A DNA stretch of 6,582 nt from Myxococcales bacterium (GTDB lineage Bacteria > Myxococcota > Polyangia > Fen-1088). The notes beneath the pieces are model-generated. The model did not search any database and was not told the origin of the DNA. It saw only the letters and a list, made by a program, of their open reading frames with translations. Numbering within the stretch: position 1 is the first letter of the stretch; each line of letters starts with the position of its first letter. The DNA lies in contig PMCR01000463.1 of assembly GCA_003155465.1 (NCBI GenBank), positions 1 through 6,582 on the forward strand, read 5' to 3'. Below, in pieces: positions 6,248 to 6,582 of the stretch. A program made the position numbers and the translations under genes.

Positions 6248-6253
6248 AGTGTA
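6248..6253 (-). promoter_or_regulatory. Candidate -10 element of the dksA-like gene
   Basis: Minus-strand TACACT matches TATAAT at four of six positions. A weak TGCGAC lies 17 bases upstream. The predicted start near 6241 gives a leader of about 32 bases. This is only moderately supported because the -35 is poor. Confidence 0.35.
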
Positions 6254-6302
6254 CCGCCGGAACGAATCATGTCGCAGAAAAGATACCAATGAATCCGTGT
6301 CC

Positions 6303-6332
6303 TTGACAGCGTGCCTGGGAACTGCGTAAATG
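6303..6332 (+). promoter_or_regulatory. Sigma70-type promoter of the ribbon-helix-helix gene
   Basis: A consensus -35 TTGACA (6303-6308) is followed after 17-18 bases by GTAAAT/TAAATG (6326-6332), a mediocre -10. Transcription would start near 6338, giving a leader of about 37 bases. This also argues against the ATG at 6330 as the start codon, because it lies inside the -10. Confidence 0.6.
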
Positions 6333-6348
6333 CAAGAATTCTCCCAGG
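6314..6348. promoter_or_regulatory. CCTGGGA/TCCCAGG inverted repeat centred on the -10
   Basis: CCTGGGA (6314-6320) and TCCCAGG (6342-6348) are perfect 7-bp arms 21 bases apart. Their centre is at about 6331, on the -10 element. The left arm lies upstream of the predicted transcription start, so this should act as DNA, not as an RNA hairpin. It is a candidate operator, perhaps for the encoded DNA-binding-like protein. Confidence 0.45.
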
Positions 6349-6374
6349 TGAGATTAGCTACAACGGGGTGCTTC

Positions 6375-6578
6375 ATGGCCGGTTCGGATAAGAGGAAACA
6401 AAGTCTCTACTTCCCAGAAGAGATGCTTAAGGAGATTCAAGAAGAAGCCACGCGTCAAGACCGTTCTCTCTCCTGGATTGTGCAGAAGGCATGGAAGATC
6501 TCTCGCAAGGAGATCATGAAATACCCATCTGTGAACGAGTTCCCCGGAGAAGAAGACGAGCGCGGCGCGAGCGAGTGA
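6375..6578 (+). CDS. Small ribbon-helix-helix-like protein, resembles TIGR04563
   Basis: A 67-residue protein. A strand (about RKQSLYFP, 7-14) is followed by helix A (EEMLKEIQEEATRQD, 15-29) and, after a short turn, helix B (SLSWIVQKAWKISRKEI). This is the layout of ribbon-helix-helix DNA-binding proteins, which bind as dimers with the strand in the major groove. The KQSLYFPEEML...RQDRSLSW text resembles TIGR04563, a small family I recall as largely myxobacterial with many paralogs per genome and no known function. The start at 6375 is chosen because GGGG (6365-6368) lies six bases upstream and the protein then begins MAGSDKRKQ; an earlier in-frame ATG at 6330 falls in the promoter. The acidic tail (about 51-67) is probably flexible. 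It is divergent from the dksA-like gene. Confidence 0.8.
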   Translation: MAGSDKRKQSLYFPEEMLKEIQEEATRQDRSLSWIVQKAWKISRKEIMKYPSVNEFPGEEDERGASE

Positions 6579-6582
6579 GGTC

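Noticed and set aside
6330..6374. Upstream ATG extending the ribbon-helix-helix protein by 15 residues.
   Set aside because: The ATG lies in the predicted -10 element and lacks a Shine-Dalgarno; the start at 6375 has both a ribosome site and a family-like N-terminus.

Overview
The window is a high-GC chromosomal segment that looks like Myxococcota (former Deltaproteobacteria). The best lineage clues are a small ribbon-helix-helix-like protein resembling the myxobacterial TIGR04563 family, an orphan sigma-region-4 protein and a MerR-like protein of a type I associate with this phylum. A cluster of CGTGAGCG repeats between genes also fits. The taxonomic call rests on recalled family resemblance, not on a search.

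Layout, left to right. A DUF2442-like gene (+) occupies 21-299. It converges on a long minus-strand block, and the 142-base gap between them holds a GC hairpin and three tandem copies of a 9-mer. The minus-strand block, read right to left in its transcription order, starts with a DksA/TraR-family zinc protein (6209-5832) and a MepA-like murein endopeptidase (5692-4802). After a gene-poor gap (4399-4801) comes a compact four-gene unit: MerR-like regulator (4398-3799), sigma-region-4-like protein (3761-3255), TldD (3254-1803) and TldE/PmbA (1806-442). At the right end a small ribbon-helix-helix protein (6375-6578, +) is divergent from the DksA-like gene.

The four-gene unit is almost certainly one operon: 37 bases separate the two regulators, the regulator stop codon directly abuts the tldD GTG start, and tldD/tldE overlap by an ATGA. 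TldD keeps its HExxxH metalloprotease motif and C-terminal Cys. TldE lacks that motif but keeps the family C-terminal signature, so they should form the known TldD/TldE peptidase. Its co-transcription with two DNA-binding proteins, behind a promoter carrying palindromes, is the most interesting context here.

The right-hand divergent region (6210-6374) has a good sigma70-type promoter toward the ribbon-helix-helix gene and a plausible -10 toward dksA. It also has two separate inverted repeats near the two predicted transcription starts and a shared start-codon context. No RNA genes, CRISPR arrays, insertion sequences or clear Rho-independent terminators with T-tracts were seen. I find no wholly new system; the findings are regulatory structures, repeat families and domain oddities.
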